Assembly: GCA_019614645.1 (NCBI GenBank)
Contig: JABWDB010000013.1
Location: forward strand, 1,550,001-1,614,000
Reading direction: 5' to 3'
DNA from: Stratiolaelaps scimitus
Taxonomy: Eukaryota > Arthropoda > Arachnida > Mesostigmata > Laelapidae
Length of the DNA: 64,000 bases
Positions 1-13,374 of this stretch are shown here, piece after piece; position 1 is the first letter of the stretch, and every line of letters begins with the position of its first letter. Made by a program: the position numbers and the translations under genes. The notes beneath the pieces are model-generated. The model saw only the letters and a program-made list of their open reading frames with translations. It was not told the DNA's origin and made no database searches.

Positions 1-204
1 ACATTGGTTTGCACGACAGACGCGATAAGGCATCCGTACTGACCACATTATTTGGCGCTATTCCTAACGATGCCTTAGAAGTTAAATTTGGTTCAAAGTT
101 AAGTTTTATTAGTTTATTACGAACAAGATTAAACGTCACCTCTCCTAGAACTCATGGAGGAGCCAAGTTTCGCTCTATTAAACCGTACGACGAAACTGTG
201 TTTT
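1..204 (+). CDS. Candidate exon cut by the window edge
   Basis: The plus frame from base 3 is open for 67 codons (DKASVLTTLFGAIPNDALEV, later FRSIKPYDETVF) and meets a consensus donor GTAAGT at 205-210. The 5' part lies outside the window. No partner exon was recognised downstream. Confidence 0.35.
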
Positions 205-1102
205 GTAAGTGAATACTTCCACTGAGAAGATTCATGGAAGTGTCGGAATGCACACTTATCAGAAATATCTATCAAGGGGTGGTCATCAACACAGCCCAGT
301 TTACGCTCGACTAACCGCGTCAGAGTTTATGGCCTCCACAAAAGTGTCATGTTTGTAATCCTCAGCGACCTTAGATAGGAAGAACTGCCTATGTTTTATT
401 TCTATCGAAATTGGTTTGTTTCATGTGACGGGTTCCGTATAACGAATGGTTTTGGTATAACTGGTGTACACGGTTAACGTTCACAGGTCACCTTGTCTAT
501 AACGTAGAAGATGTTCCCTACTGTGAAAACCGAATGACAGACGTTGATGTATTTCTCATTTCTTGCTACGTAAGTAACTTCCTTGTCAAGTGCTTGAATT
601 GCCTGGGTGTGAGTTCTTCTTTCTCTAATTATGCAAGGGATACGTGTTTTCTATGGCTCTGTGGGGACCGCTAATTAAATTCAGCCGTTATCGGATTCTC
701 AAAGAAAAGCCGGGTGAAGCGCTATGATGCACAATTCTCGCGCTTGTTTTACACATACACACCTTCGCTTAAGGTATATACCCTTTACGCAATTGTATAA
801 CACATATAGACGGAATCGTTCGCAGACTCTATGATGTGTGAACAATAATGCTCACTATGCCGACGTAATGCATCGAATCGTTATGGAAATAAGAAATTCT
901 GGGATTCTCCAAAACCCGAGGACCAAGTCAAATACACCGGTTTATGCATAACCGGTTGTGATCCGTTAGAGCACATCCGGTTTTGCATGAGCATAGACTT
1001 CAAGCGGATGAAATACTTTATCCTAAACAGAGTGAAATGTCCGCTAAGATTTGAACATTAAAAATTGTGCTTCTTTCATTGAATAAGAATTAAAATGTTT
1101 AG

Positions 1103-1111
1103 GTATATATA

Positions 1112-1172
<61 letters not shown>
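1103..1172. repeat. (TA)n microsatellite
   Basis: About 70 bases of nearly uninterrupted TA, the longest in the window. Confidence 0.9.
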
Positions 1173-1175
<3 letters not shown>

Positions 1176-1510
1176 ATCAGTAGACTCGGTATTGTCAATG
1201 GAGTGGAGAAGTATCAGATTGGTTCGATTTTATTTCATCCCAAGGTAGTCCCACTCCAACATAATCCACAATCACAACATTGTTGTCAAGTCTGTATCCA
1301 TCTGGATTCATAATAGTAACAACTGTATGCCTGTCGAATTTAGATGCGTTCATATTCGCATGGCCGAACACGCAAATCGCTAAACTCAGCCGATATCGTT
1401 TGCCGCTTTTGTGCAAAGATATTCCAATAAATTAGAAAGTCATTTCTTTTTGGGACTCACACGTGTTATTATCGCGTTCATTCCCAACTCACTTTATTGA
1501 GGCTTTTCAC

Positions 1511-1524
1511 GGGGGGGGGGGGGG
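1511..1524. repeat. Poly(G) tract
   Basis: Fourteen consecutive G. Comparable poly(C) tracts lie at 19573-19586 and 59916-59926. Such runs are prone to sequencing error. Confidence 0.85.
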
Positions 1525-4500
1525 TATGAGCAGGCTGACTTTCATCCTCGCAGTATAGTAACGCAAGATCGTTCCAAGTCAGAATTCATCGTTGAGCCAC
1601 CCCGGCGCGCTTCTGTCTACGAAAGCGATAAAGACAATGGCTGTACGGTTTTTAGGTTTAGTAGGCGGAGGTATCTGACTTGCGTGACCCATCAGCGGGG
1701 CGATAAGGTACCCATCTCTACTCAGGTTTAACACCGCTTGGTTGAATGGTATGCAGACGTGGAGCACCTCAATATTAACATCCTAGCTTTTTCTACTCGT
1801 GGGGTTACGCAACCAAGATCAGATGGCACCGACGACACTCTCATTCACCACTACTGTGACAGGACGGAGGACTCTTAGTAGAAGAGATGAACTTTCGCAG
1901 GTCGAGCTCTGTGTCGGGGCCATGACAGGATGCAGTTGCTCTCGTGCGAATCATCACCGGCCATCCTTGACTGAAGATTTCGCGCACCCGAAAACGATTT
2001 TCATTTGCCCGCCAGTGATTGTTCTGATCTTTACTGAGAGTATGGGCATATTCGAGTCTCACAGCCTGTTCGCCCTACAATAGATTGAGAGTCACCTCGA
2101 GAAATATAGGGATCATTCGCTGAGCTTTTGAGGAAAACCCTTGACACCAGCGTAGGATCGTGCTATCTTTGTGAAGTCCATGGTCGTGTGGAGTAAGATC
2201 TGGCAACGCTTCCAGAAGTGCGTTTGTCGTTTGGCCTGGTACCGTTTACAAGTTACTTAAGTTCGGCCCCTATAATTGGGTAGGCTCATTACCTAACTTC
2301 TGCCCTGCGAACAACCATGGCCCGTGTGGGGCGTCTGGTTCGTGCCTATGCCGTCTTAGGTTACTAGATATATCATTCTTTAAGGAGGTATATGGAGGTG
2401 CTTACCTCCATGACCTTAGTGCAGTTTCTTCGGAAACGCTCCATATCATAGCGGTTTCGATTTTAGGTTCCTTGTACTCGTACATCGTAGAGTCACAGGG
2501 TGATGAGTTCGTATGTGACGCCTACATGCCACTTCATGGTCTGTCGACAGACGGCGACATCTGTCTTTCAAGTCGTTTGTCTTTCTTGAAGCCCAGGCTT
2601 CCTCGATAAGCGAGTTCGTCATCTGCACCGGCAGAAATAACTGGGTAGCGCTGCTCTAATCAGATTCCACAAAGCCGTGCGTTTTATTGGAATTCAACGA
2701 GCGTCCCCAGAATAGGTGGTGATGCTTAAAAACACCAGCGTGGTGATGAGCGAATTCCACCGTGTGTCCTTTGGGCACTTGTGATACGTTCATTTTCACT
2801 AACATCGACACAACATCTTCGGAGCTCATTTGTCTGATGATGTGTTTACGTTACGTTTAAATCAGGGAATGAATTATAATTGTATTATTTTTGTCGTCCT
2901 CCATCAGTGGTTTGGTAAATTAAAAAATTATCTTGCTGGACTTCGTGGGGAGCAGTATTTGATTTGGACGAGCGCTATTTTAAGACCCATTACATTTATT
3001 ATATGCACTGGGAAATCTCGTTGATTCTTCAATTGGCCTGTAAGGAGCATAGCAGGACACAGACACAATGACGTGTGTGATTAGTAAATGTACTTCGGTA
3101 ACCAGTGCGATTTGTCCCATACAGGTAGATCTTTTGAAAAGCTTGTGCAATTGAATTTGAATCAGCCAATCTTAGAGATCGACTGTACAAAAATTTCGCA
3201 AATATCTACGTGGACTTCTAGTGCTTCGGAGACCTATGAGAAGCCTCGATTTTCAATCTGTGTTCATGCACTACTTAAATCCGTTATATGATATAGATTC
3301 TAGAGAAATCACTTCCATGCTCTTGACCCAATAGTTTAGATTGACGTGGTGCGAAACGCGTCCCGGAGTAACAGCCATAGTACAATGCTGAAGAATCTTC
3401 TGGTGGTTCCCAAACCTCTAGTGACATGGCCACTCGAGTCCCTCTCGCGTTGTCGACTGCAGTCGGGCGATAACAAGTCGATGCGCTGTGTTTCGCAGCG
3501 CATCATCTGAAAATCCTTTTCCGAGGTGAACTTTCCTTCCTATGCAGGGGGTACAATAAATGTCACCTTTTTCAACATATCCAATATCTCCAACGATCAG
3601 ACGGCCCTGTTGGTCGTGGTCTCTATGACAAGGCGCTCAGCCCCGTATATACTGGCCTTAGACCAAAGATTCGTGTTGGGATCGAGTTGACAGAAATAGA
3701 TCAAAATCATCATTGCCTTTAGTTTAGCTGACCATCCTGTTGCTCATAGTCGATGATCACAGACATCGACGCACATCATTGCACGGGTTGCATAGTATAT
3801 TATCAGTGCACGATGCCTCTTGCGCAAAACAACTACGGTGCATTTAGATAGACTTCCAGATGCTACGCGATCAAAATAGCCGCATAGTATAATGCAAATA
3901 TATGTCTAGGTCTACGTGATCGATTCTATGGACATCTGTAGAAAAGTCGTTCTACGATATGAGAGCAATATTTGACCGAGAACTCGCATGAGATCCCGGT
4001 ACTCGGGACAGGGTAAATACTTAATGACTGGCATCCATAAACATTTTTCATTCGTACGATCCCAAAACACAGAATTACATACTCCTCCTTACAGCCAGCT
4101 ACTATCACGAAGCGAAGCGTTTTTTGCGAAATCTAACTTGTATAAAAATACTATATTCGTGACAGATCAGTCTACCGGGGCACCAAAGGTGTTTCATAGC
4201 ACGCAGTGCCACAAAAAGTGATCTGCTCTTCTTAGACACTTTATAATTACAATAGCTCTTACAAGAGAAATAAAGATGCAGACTTAAGCACACTATTGAG
4301 GAAATACATTCTCGATCTAGTCTACGATATGCCTGTAAATGAGCACCTTAACTAAACACCTTTAGTTCTAAAACGCCTTCTATATATATATATATATATA
4401 TACATATATATTCAATGCGTGACCTCGAAACTCACAATTCGTGCAGTTTTCTACGTCGAAGAACCACGGCTTCATAGATGGAATTTATGGATACATACCT

Positions 4501-5312
4501 TTATATCGAATACAAATTTAGCCGCCATGTAGGTTAAGGTGTTGTCGAGTAAAGCTAACTCTAATTCGATTGGTTGGGAGAGATTGGTTGATGGTCACCT
4601 TGTTGTTGAAACGAATCTTGCAAAAGCTTGACCAAATGTTATCGTTGAAATCCAAGCTATGACAAACACTTCCGTTATCTGATTCGGCTCCCCGTAATTG
4701 ACATGTGCTAGACATGGAAGAGTTGAACGAAGACTTGAACCCATGATAATGTCACCATTGTTTTACCTTGGACTAACTTGATCGAGCAACTTTTTACCGC
4801 ATTCGTTAGCAATAGGGCTGTAAGATTACCACTCGCCAGGAGGAACGATTCATTGACCCTCAGTAGACCCTGGCTTAGATGACCATCACTCAAGAAGATT
4901 AGTGACCATGATCAACCTATACAACTACACACAAACCTGCTAATTATAACATACACCGATATCAGGTCAGAAAACGGATATCTCGTAATATTATGTAAAC
5001 GGCAACTAACCACCCGTCTTATTACCGCGAAAGGAGTTTCCCAAGAAGCTACCTTTGTGTCCACTGAATCTGGCTACAACTTAGCAACTGCTGAGAAAAC
5101 CAGCATCAGAATTCATCTAAGCATTGTTATTTCTGCATTACACCTAACCGTACATTCATTCGGTATAAGATATGAACAATATACCTGGACATCAAACTGC
5201 CTCATTGTCTAAAAGGTAGTAAGGACACCTGCCTTGTTTAATGGTTCTAATGAGTCGAGTAAGATTTATAGTAATTAATGATTTCAATTGCAGCATAATA
5301 ATATTCCTACTG

Positions 5313-5420
5313 TGATACCAAAAATGACTATCAGTTACTACCAAAATGACCATCAATTAATACGAAAATTAGTACCAATTAAGACCGAAATGACTAGTAA
5401 CTATACTAGCAACTAGTAAA
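5313..5420. repeat. Degenerate short tandem repeat, about 22-base unit
   Basis: Successive blocks of the form (a)ccaaaatgacyatcarttaata run with substitutions through this stretch (ccaaaatgactatcagttac, ccaaaatgaccatcaattaa, ccgaaatgactagtaacta). Confidence 0.5.
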
Positions 5421-6009
5421 ATTTCGCCAAAACGCTTCGTTAATTTACCAACTTACATTGAAATTACGTTCTAAGAGTTACAGGCAAACATTTCCGTAAT
5501 GATTCCTGAAATTACCCACATGCAATGTATCGGCGATTTTTCTACTGTTTTTGCTTGCATTTCTCACGTACAACTTGTACTGTGTGTAGGAACAGCACGG
5601 GAAGCCTTAATACAGCTGTATAGCCTTGTTTGGTACATTGGTTGTACTGCCTGGGGCTACTTCGCAATCAATTATTGACAACAAATCATTATTATTATTA
5701 TTACTAAGAGAAACACAATACAAATGACGATAACTTATCGCTACACGGTAGCTCGTGTGTCGAGGAATGAACGGGGAAAACCGACCGGAGTGGGACGTAC
5801 AACTACTTGAACTCGCTCACTAAATACTTTGTAGATCACAAGCAGACGTTAACATTAGCATATTGTTGGTCGGGCATTGCTAATGGACAAATAGGAACTG
5901 CTCCCGAGTAAATGACGTCACAAAGTCAGCTACAGCTCAACTTTGTACGGTCTATACACGAGGGGGCATCTCCGGAGCTAAACTACGGCGACTGCTACTT
6001 GAGAGAAAC

Positions 6010-7110
6010 TTTTTTGATCACTGATTTGAAGCTTGATAACCTCGGTCGGTGGATGGATGCCAGATGGTGTCCCTTGAGGATTTCAGACACTCGAGATTGG
6101 GGATGGAGGCGCCGATCTCACGAACACTTTTGGAAGCCGTGGTGAATATTATAAATCTGCTTAACTTGGGCATAACTTCTACCATACCTTCGTCCGTGCA
6201 GGAACCTCTGTAGAACGATGAATCAATGGGGAGGACGGCCTTTCCAGAGTAAACCAAGGTATACTTTCCAAGTCGCAGAAAGAAAACATGTCTAGGCATC
6301 TCGCGCGCCTCGCCTCGCTATTTGTGGATGAAAATTAATGAGGAAAACTTTTGGTAGGCTTCTACTGCGTATCGATTCGCAACTACTTCGTATCGATGTG
6401 TCGTCGCATGTTGGCGAAAGCCTTGCGTCTCCGATCGAACCAGCCATATTTCGAGCCTGGCTCACTAAGTCCAAGGTGAGCTGCAGCCACAACATCCTCT
6501 TGTTCACAAATATAAAGCTTGCCAATACAACGATAGCAAGCTTCAAACGTCTGAGGCAGCAGCCAACCGCTGGATGGGTTACGGAGCTGTTCGCAAGCCT
6601 CGTTCCCAAATGATCTGATGTCGAAACGGAGAGAAGAGCCTCCCCCGAATATTTCTCAGCCCTATATTGCGATACTTATGGACAGCGTCACTGCAACTGT
6701 CTACTGACATATATGCCGATCTTTTTCGAATTCGTTTTATCAGAAAGGACTTCCCTCTGGCTTCAAACACCCACCCATTAGACTTTGGGACTCATGGGAT
6801 GACACGAGTAAGGTTGTGGTTTGTGAACGCGGTAACTTTTTAACGTGATTAAATCAGGCCTTGATACAAATCTACTATAGAGCTCTTTGAGGTTAGTTCC
6901 TTACCAGCCTAATAGTTTTCCCTTCTTAGACCGAGGCCGCCGGCGGAGTCGTGCAAGATTTTCATATCCGGGTCTTGGACATGGCAACTTCTTCAGACAA
7001 CTTGTTGTGGTAATCTCCACTGGCAGATACGCTTCACAACGAACTCATCGCGCATTTCGGCCTCGAACTGAACGCGAACAGCGCGGAGCGACTTAAATGA
7101 TTCTGATCGG
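6010..7110 (-). pseudogene. F-box / leucine-rich-repeat protein relic(s)
   Basis: Four coding-like blocks follow one another on the minus strand. At 7110-6905: SLRAVRVQFEAEMRDEFVVK, then after one in-frame TGA SCHVQDPDMKILHDSAGGLG. At 6635-6390: ACEQLRNPSSGWLLPQTFEA to FDRRRKAFANMRRHI, ending at a stop. At 6335-6190: RCLDMFSFCDLESIPWFTLE, which fits the F-box consensus (CLL.IFSFLDL.SL). At 6190-6010: MPKLSRFIIFTTASKSVREI then IPNLECLK, a leucine-rich-repeat pattern. An F-box normally precedes the repeats, so the first two blocks may be the 3' end of one copy and the last two the 5' end of a second. Stops and frame changes suggest pseudogenes; unrecognised introns are an alternative. Confidence 0.45.
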
Positions 7111-8549
7111 AAAGCTCTGGTGCGATGGCATGGAGCGACAACGGGAACAATACTGGAGTTGGAAACGCTCGCCTTTTTTGTTAATTTTTCTTCAAGAGGC
7201 GTACATAATTATTATTGTTTTGGGATCGTACCATCATATGGAAATACTACAAATATTACGTATATATTGTGTATATATATATATATATATATATACAGAT
7301 AAGTCGAGTATTAAAGAGACTTCAACATTCGCGGTGTGAGCAAAGCACCGCCAACCATTTGGTTGACTTCTCAACTATTGCAAAAACTGCAAAAATTGCT
7401 GCAAAAATCTAATGTTCGGGTGTGACCTTGCGGAGAGCTTCAAGGTCAACATAAAACCTAACAGCGGGTGCCCCCCGCTTTGTTGACGCATGAGGGCAAA
7501 TCCTTTAAACACAATTTAATTACTGAACCGCAGCGCATACGAAACCCGCAAATCTTCGAACTCTATATACTCGAACTCGAAACGTTCAAGTTGGAGAACT
7601 GTCCATGCCGGATACTTGTTTGCAACAATGTTCCTAGGCAGCGTTTCGAAATCACGACTTCATGCACAATATTCATGTTCTTCTGTATGCAGTATTGTTA
7701 CACTGCTCGATTAGTTGTCAGACCACCACGCGGAGCTCAAACCCGGCCCATGAGCCTGGATTTCTATTCGGAACATAGCAAAATACAGGAACGCTCATAG
7801 CAGGCTTCAGCTACAGTGCAGCTTTTCGAATTGTTAAGGGACACCAGTTGCATAGAGGTTATGTGCTCGGTCTACTGGTATAAACAAATAAAAAAAAACA
7901 ACTCCGTATACTTTATTCAGCAACCCGTTGTTTCCCGCTCAAATAGCCTGCTACCAAAAAAAGCCATGCAACAAATCTGCCCCCCCTGCACCCGCTGAAC
8001 TAGCAAGCACGACTATGATCGTGCAATACCTTAGTGATAAAATGAATATACGATTTTAATGTCCCTATGCATGACATGAATTTTTAGCCACTTTATCAAC
8101 GTAACGTGTTTTGTAACTCGGATGAATTACAAAAATGCCTTCAGCTGGCGGAACATCGCTGAAAACGAAATCGGATATATACACAAACGTAAATAGGTAT
8201 TCAACCATACCCAGAATAAGCACGTACCGCATCATCATTATTATTGCAGTATTTTAATGTTATAATTTCCAATGGAATTGTATGCGTGTACCTGGGTGTG
8301 TTTGTATTATATATGTGTGTTTGTGTCTGTGTTTATTTCTGTGTGTGTGTGTGTGTGTGTGTATGTGTGTGTGCTATACACAAATGGAAAACAGCGCCTT
8401 CGTTAGAGTGACAAAAACCCTTTCGCGGCTGCGAATGAATCCCAGGGTGAGGTTACGCTGTTGGCTGTTCCCTCAATGACTGGAGCCTCACATCAGCGTT
8501 GTCTAGGCAAGCGGAATTTGGCTCGCAAATATCACAATCAATTCAACAG
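7111..8549. other. Intergenic, 3' of the kinase gene
   Basis: Contains TA and GT microsatellites. A plus frame of 110 codons at 7468-7800 has no recognisable domain or splice context, so I do not call it a gene. Confidence 0.4.
8331..8373. repeat. (GT)n microsatellite
   Basis: tgtg repeats with one tat interruption, within a broader GT-rich stretch from 8282. Confidence 0.9.
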
Positions 8550-8555
8550 TTTATT
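8550..8555 (-). promoter_or_regulatory. Candidate poly(A) signal of the kinase gene
   Basis: AATAAA on the minus strand lies about 300 bases beyond the kinase stop codon at 8856. It is the nearest canonical hexamer I noticed on that strand. A single hexamer in AT-rich DNA is weak evidence. Confidence 0.35.
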
Positions 8556-8855
8556 ACCAAAAAAAAACAACAACTACATTGAAACTAGCTACACGTACAA
8601 ATAAGATGAGATTAACGTCACATGTTGAGCGTTCGTAAATGGTACGAACTTAACAAAACAAGCATCTGGTATTAACAACACAGGAAAAATAAAAACAAAT
8701 TCACTATGGTAGTGTGATCGTAGTGTGGTAACGAGTGTGGCATTGGTCCTAATACTGTTTGGCTAATGACATCTGAGAGGGGTGTTGAAGGGGCGGGCTT
8801 GTCGCCAGAAAAAAAAACAGCCGGCGATAGGGGTACTTCGCCCGCCGGAGTATTG

Positions 8856-11800
8856 TCACTCTGTGTTTGCTAGTTCCTGCTGGGAAATGGGGGTTGTCCC
8901 CTCCATAGGAACGGCATCAAGCTGAATAACACTGACTTGCGATGATGAAGATGTCGGGACTGTTACCGAGGTTGCGTCGCTCCCCTTTGCCGGCGGTGGG
9001 TCAGCTGTCAAGATCTGATCGAGGGCGTCTTGCTCTCCGATCTGGATGCAGTCGCGATGAACCTTGTAGCGAAGCTGCCGGACCAGGTAAGTATGCCCTT
9101 CAGTGCTGGACGCCTGATACACGCCGTCACAATCCACCGGTTCGTCGAGCGCGTTCGCTGGGATCTTTCCCTCGGACCGAAGTCGTCGGACGGCCATACG
9201 GAACGCAAGTGAGAATGTCGTATGCAGGGGTGTTTGCTTACGAGCCGGCTGAAACGTTGCGTAAAACGTTCAGTTGCGATATCAATTATACATAACCGAC
9301 GGACGCGCAAGACGACATGCAAAGAAAATCCAAGAAACAAAACGTATAATATTGTACAAGTGTTAAGTACCCTTCTTAACATGCCGAGTCGGTTGTGGAA
9401 ATCAAATCTCCGCTTCAGTCAGTTACACCAGCACAGCGATATTAGAACGGCGCTTACCTCAATCAATCTCAATTTTGTATTATATTATAGTTCCTATCTA
9501 CAAGCTGACATAACAGTAAGCTAAGATTCGCAGTAGACTCTTCGCGTACTTTAATCGTTATTTTCACCATACCTAGTTCTAATAGCATGCTATTCCAATC
9601 ATGATGACACTTCGTTAGACGTGAACAGCACAACTCACGGTTAAATCCCTCAGTCGGAGAGGTGTTCTGCTTTTTTTCGTCTTTTTTGTCTCTTTGGTCT
9701 TTTTCGTATTCTTGATAGCTGACTGATTTTCTTTGGCACGCTTCAGTTTCTGTGCAGCAATGACTTTGTCAAGCTGGGGCCACTCCTCGCTGGCTGAGCC
9801 ACTGTCCCATTTGGCCCACTCGTAGTCAACAAAAAACGGGTGATTTTCTATCTCAGCGTAGTCCTTTGAGCATAATCTTTCTGCGTGTTGTTGTCCAAGA
9901 ACAAAAAAAAACAGGATTAGCCGATTTTTATCTGAATTCACCTTTTTCATTCGTTCGTTCAGTCAGATTATGAATTATTATTATCAGATTATTCTCGGAA
10001 CTGCAATTTTGCAACGCGAAAATCCTTAAAAAAAGTAACATTACCACTGTGTATTGTGTGACTATTAGTCTGCAGTAATAAACAGATCTCAATAAGAGCT
10101 CAATAAAAATATTGAGCAGGTATATATGCATAGAAATACAGTGCATTATTGAAGTAATTGTATTAGAGCGCGAGTTTAACATAGGACACCTAAAACACGA
10201 GTCCACCTGAGACAATCTTAAAGACACTTGATCTTCTCCACACGTGCGAGGATCACTAGACTGCTGCGTTCGCTCAGACGTTACACTTATGTTCCTCAAG
10301 CGCGTTAAACTTAGCTACAGTTAGAGCGCAAGGCTCGTACATACTTTCTGGGCGTTTCTTTAGGAAGTCCTTTACGAGATCCACCATTTCCTGTGGGGGA
10401 GGTCCCGTTTTTGATTTCGGCCACGTGTAGGTTCCTTTGATGATCTTTTTCTGCGTCTTCTTAACGTCGTAACCCTTACCCAAGAAAGGGTAGGTGTTCG
10501 TGTGTAGGTTGTATACGGTTACACCAACCGCCCACCTATATAAGCAATATACAATACAGGTTATGTACTCGAAGTGGGTCGCCCTACGCAAAGCGGTGGT
10601 AACTAACCAAGCAGATAATACCAAATGATGAAGTAATCCGTGAAAAAAAACCCGATCAGATAAGCTTCGATCCAGCTGATTCGGAAAATTGGAATCCAGG
10701 GCGAGAACTCTCATGAGATAAGTTCTTCCCTTTCGGCTAAGCCTTCTCTCATTGAGTTTACTAAATGTTAACTAACGAATTAAGTAACTCCTCGCAATGT
10801 CGATCCATGTAGAAAAGAAGGAAATCCATCACATACGATTCACCTAAACAACCACTACCTTAACGGGTTTGTAAGCCAGATTGTAGAACAGCTCGGTTCA
10901 AAACAAATTGTCGTTGTCGTCGCACTGAGCGACTCACTGAGATTAGTTCAATTCGTAATTGTGTTTTTTTTTTAATAAACATATATATTTGTTTCTCAAG
11001 AAACTAGCTACAACGAATTGACCTTACCAGTCAATTGTTCTTCCGAACGGTTTGCCTCGAAGGATTTCCGGTGGCATGAAAGGGATGGTCCCGATGGCCT
11101 CCTTCTCAAAAATTTCCTTCACCGTTCTCCTGAAGAAATTGTTCAGAGAGTGACTCTTGATGAACATACCAATGCTCACCTTTGACGTATCGAAGTCGAT
11201 CAGCTTCACCCGAACACCAGACGTTATCATCATATTGGCGGGCTGGCTTTGACGAACAAACCCGGATGAATAAAACATAAGTGTGATTATCATTCGCGTA
11301 TAACAATCACCGTATTCTCGGTATTACGTCGTCCATTATTTGTGTGCGTATATAATTGTAGTGTAATTGTTGTAATTCCCAGGTAGAGTTTCGAAGATGT
11401 ATTTGAGGATCTATTGTGTTTGCAGTGGACGAAACGTCACTTACGACACTGGTCAAAAATAAAAGCCGAAGCTCGCGAAATGAAACACCCGGGGCTGCTG
11501 TATTATAGCTTCAGAGTTTCGAGCATCAATGAAACCTTCCGAGATCATTTGTTTCCACTCTGGATACTAGCAATTCATTTGAAAGTCACAGCATATCCTA
11601 ATGCAAAAGCAGTCACGGTCATCGTGTATGCCTATCTCACCTTAACGTCACGATGTATAAAACCTATATGGTGCAGATAGCGCAGTCCAAGGCAGAGTTG
11701 CCCTATAATGAGTTTGTTCATGTTAACGGGTAGACCGCCTACAGCTCGAGTCACATCCCGGACCTCGACACCATCGATTAGTTCCATGACAGTCACGTAA

Positions 11801-13374
11801 GCTTGTGCCGTTTCAAAACAGGCGAATTGTCGCACGAGGAGGACATGGTTTATCATGCTTCCCACAAGTTTCCCCGTGCACGCGACGAACGGAGATGCAA
11901 ATCGATCCTTTGCGACCAGCTTAACAGTCACTGTTACAGATCGGCCAAAACGAGCTCGATATACAGCGCCGAAGCCACCAACGCCTTAGGTACAGACACA
12001 CGAATATTATTAACAAACCATAGATAGATACAAGAAATAGTGTAAACTGCAAGGGTAAAGGGAAACTACCTTCAATTTATAGATCTAAGTAAAATGAATG
12101 TAAAAGCGGGTAACACGTAAGAGGCGGTGATATCTGTCTATATGACATCACTAAGGATCGCTACACTGTGAACTAAGTATAGATTCAACAGATACCAAGT
12201 AAAAGATGTCTACAAGCTAAGCAGAAAGGAGTTAACAAAAATGGTGTATAGTGTTCACGATGTTTCGGAAATAAATATAAATTGTGAGACGATTATTTCG
12301 GCTAGCTTTGCAGTGACTCCGTTAGTAGATATGAAGGTCATAACAACCACCTGTTTATAAAAAAACATGCAATTGAATGAATTACATGACTCGACCTCGG
12401 AAGTGAGCTCAACCACACTGCATGAGAGACATTAGAAAACAATTGGACGTTCAATTACAAATTTTTTTGGCACCAACTGAGGTAATACCAAGCAAACCCT
12501 TGCTGCGAAATAGCGAGATTGGCGGAACGAATGTCATCAGGTCACCGTCCGCCGTAACGTCGATCGGGAGTGCGCAAAGCGACTCGCGGATCCCTTGCCA
12601 ATCCGTCAGTGAATTCGGGTCGGTGAAACCTTCTAACCGCTTAGCCAGATCCTCCACCTTGTAGATACCCCTGACCAGTTTATTCCGGCACATCTGCATA
12701 GAGCGGTCATAATCTACAGATGAGACGAACGCAGATGCATCGTGCTACCTCGTGAATAGTGAGGTTCGGGAGCTTGACTTTATTGAAGAACAACAGCATT
12801 GCTAACAAAGATGGGCTTCGAAACTTATACTTCGTATACACTTCCCTCTGTGCAGAACGCGAATGCCAATGTCATTGATATTCTAGCCATAATGGCGTGC
12901 CATCCCACTGCTCTGTATTTTTTGCTATGAAGTGAAGCTTGAAGTGCTAAAAAATATCGGAAGGCGACTCATTGCATAAAAGTCTAGTAGGTGACATTAC
13001 TTACAAGGGCAGCCTTGAACGCTTTGATGGAAAATAGATGCTCCAGTAGGCCGAATAAGTTCTCTATTGTTTCTCGGATGTCTTCAAGTCGGAGTCGTTC
13101 TTTCCGTAATAGGTCGCCAACCTCCTTCAACGAGAGTGTAACTTGCTCGCGAACATACTGTTCCTGGGGTTCAAGCTGTAGGTCCAGATATTTCTTGCCT
13201 TTCGTGTACTCCTCGAGACCTATCAAGGCCACGCGGATAACGCTGGACGACAGTGCACATACGAATGGCGAAAAGTCGTTTGAAAATCATTTCTGATGGA
13301 CGATCACACAGTGGCACTACTCACTACGCTGCCATGGTACCATCGACCAATTGTTTGTAGTAGCTTCGTGACAT
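8856..13374 (-). CDS. AGC-like protein kinase gene, eight exons, 625 residues predicted
   Basis: Manual splicing gives exons 13325-13374, 13005-13242, 12489-12693, 11641-11984, 11028-11242, 10345-10535, 9639-9880 and 8856-9248. All seven introns are GT-AG, every phase agrees, and the total is 1878 nt. Seen in the product: a glycine loop GVGGFGAV at residues 165-172, lysine K186 in VTVKLV, the catalytic loop HRDVK-PAN at 275-282 (split across an intron), DFD at 295-297, PPE at 336-338, D350-W351 of the helix F region, and an AGC-like RL..KDY.EI.NHPFF segment. Residues 1-160 look helical and charged. After the kinase domain comes a lysine-rich stretch (KKTKETKKTKK) and a tail rich in Ser, Pro and Ala. 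The start is ATG at 13374; upstream sequence is open for about 20 codons, so an earlier start or exon is possible. Family knowledge: such proteins phosphorylate Ser/Thr using ATP. No glutamate lies between residues 187 and 221, where helix C belongs, so activity is uncertain. Substrate and pathway are unknown. Confidence 0.88.

Larger units (their letters stand above)
205..5900. other. AT-rich intergenic stretch
   Basis: Holds the (TA)n run at 1103, poly(G) at 1511 and the 22-base repeat at 5313. Minus-strand frames between 1840 and 2370 stay open with few stops (for example LEALPDLTPHDHGLHKD) and may be a decayed coding relic that I cannot name. Otherwise I see no supported gene. Confidence 0.4.

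Noticed and set aside
8942..9382. Several 100-120 codon frames on both strands
   Set aside because: They overlap the last kinase exon (8856-9248) in other frames, and only the spliced frame joins the kinase domain.
12991..13296. Plus-strand open frame of 101 codons
   Set aside because: It is the antisense shadow of kinase exon 13005-13242, which has splice and phase support.
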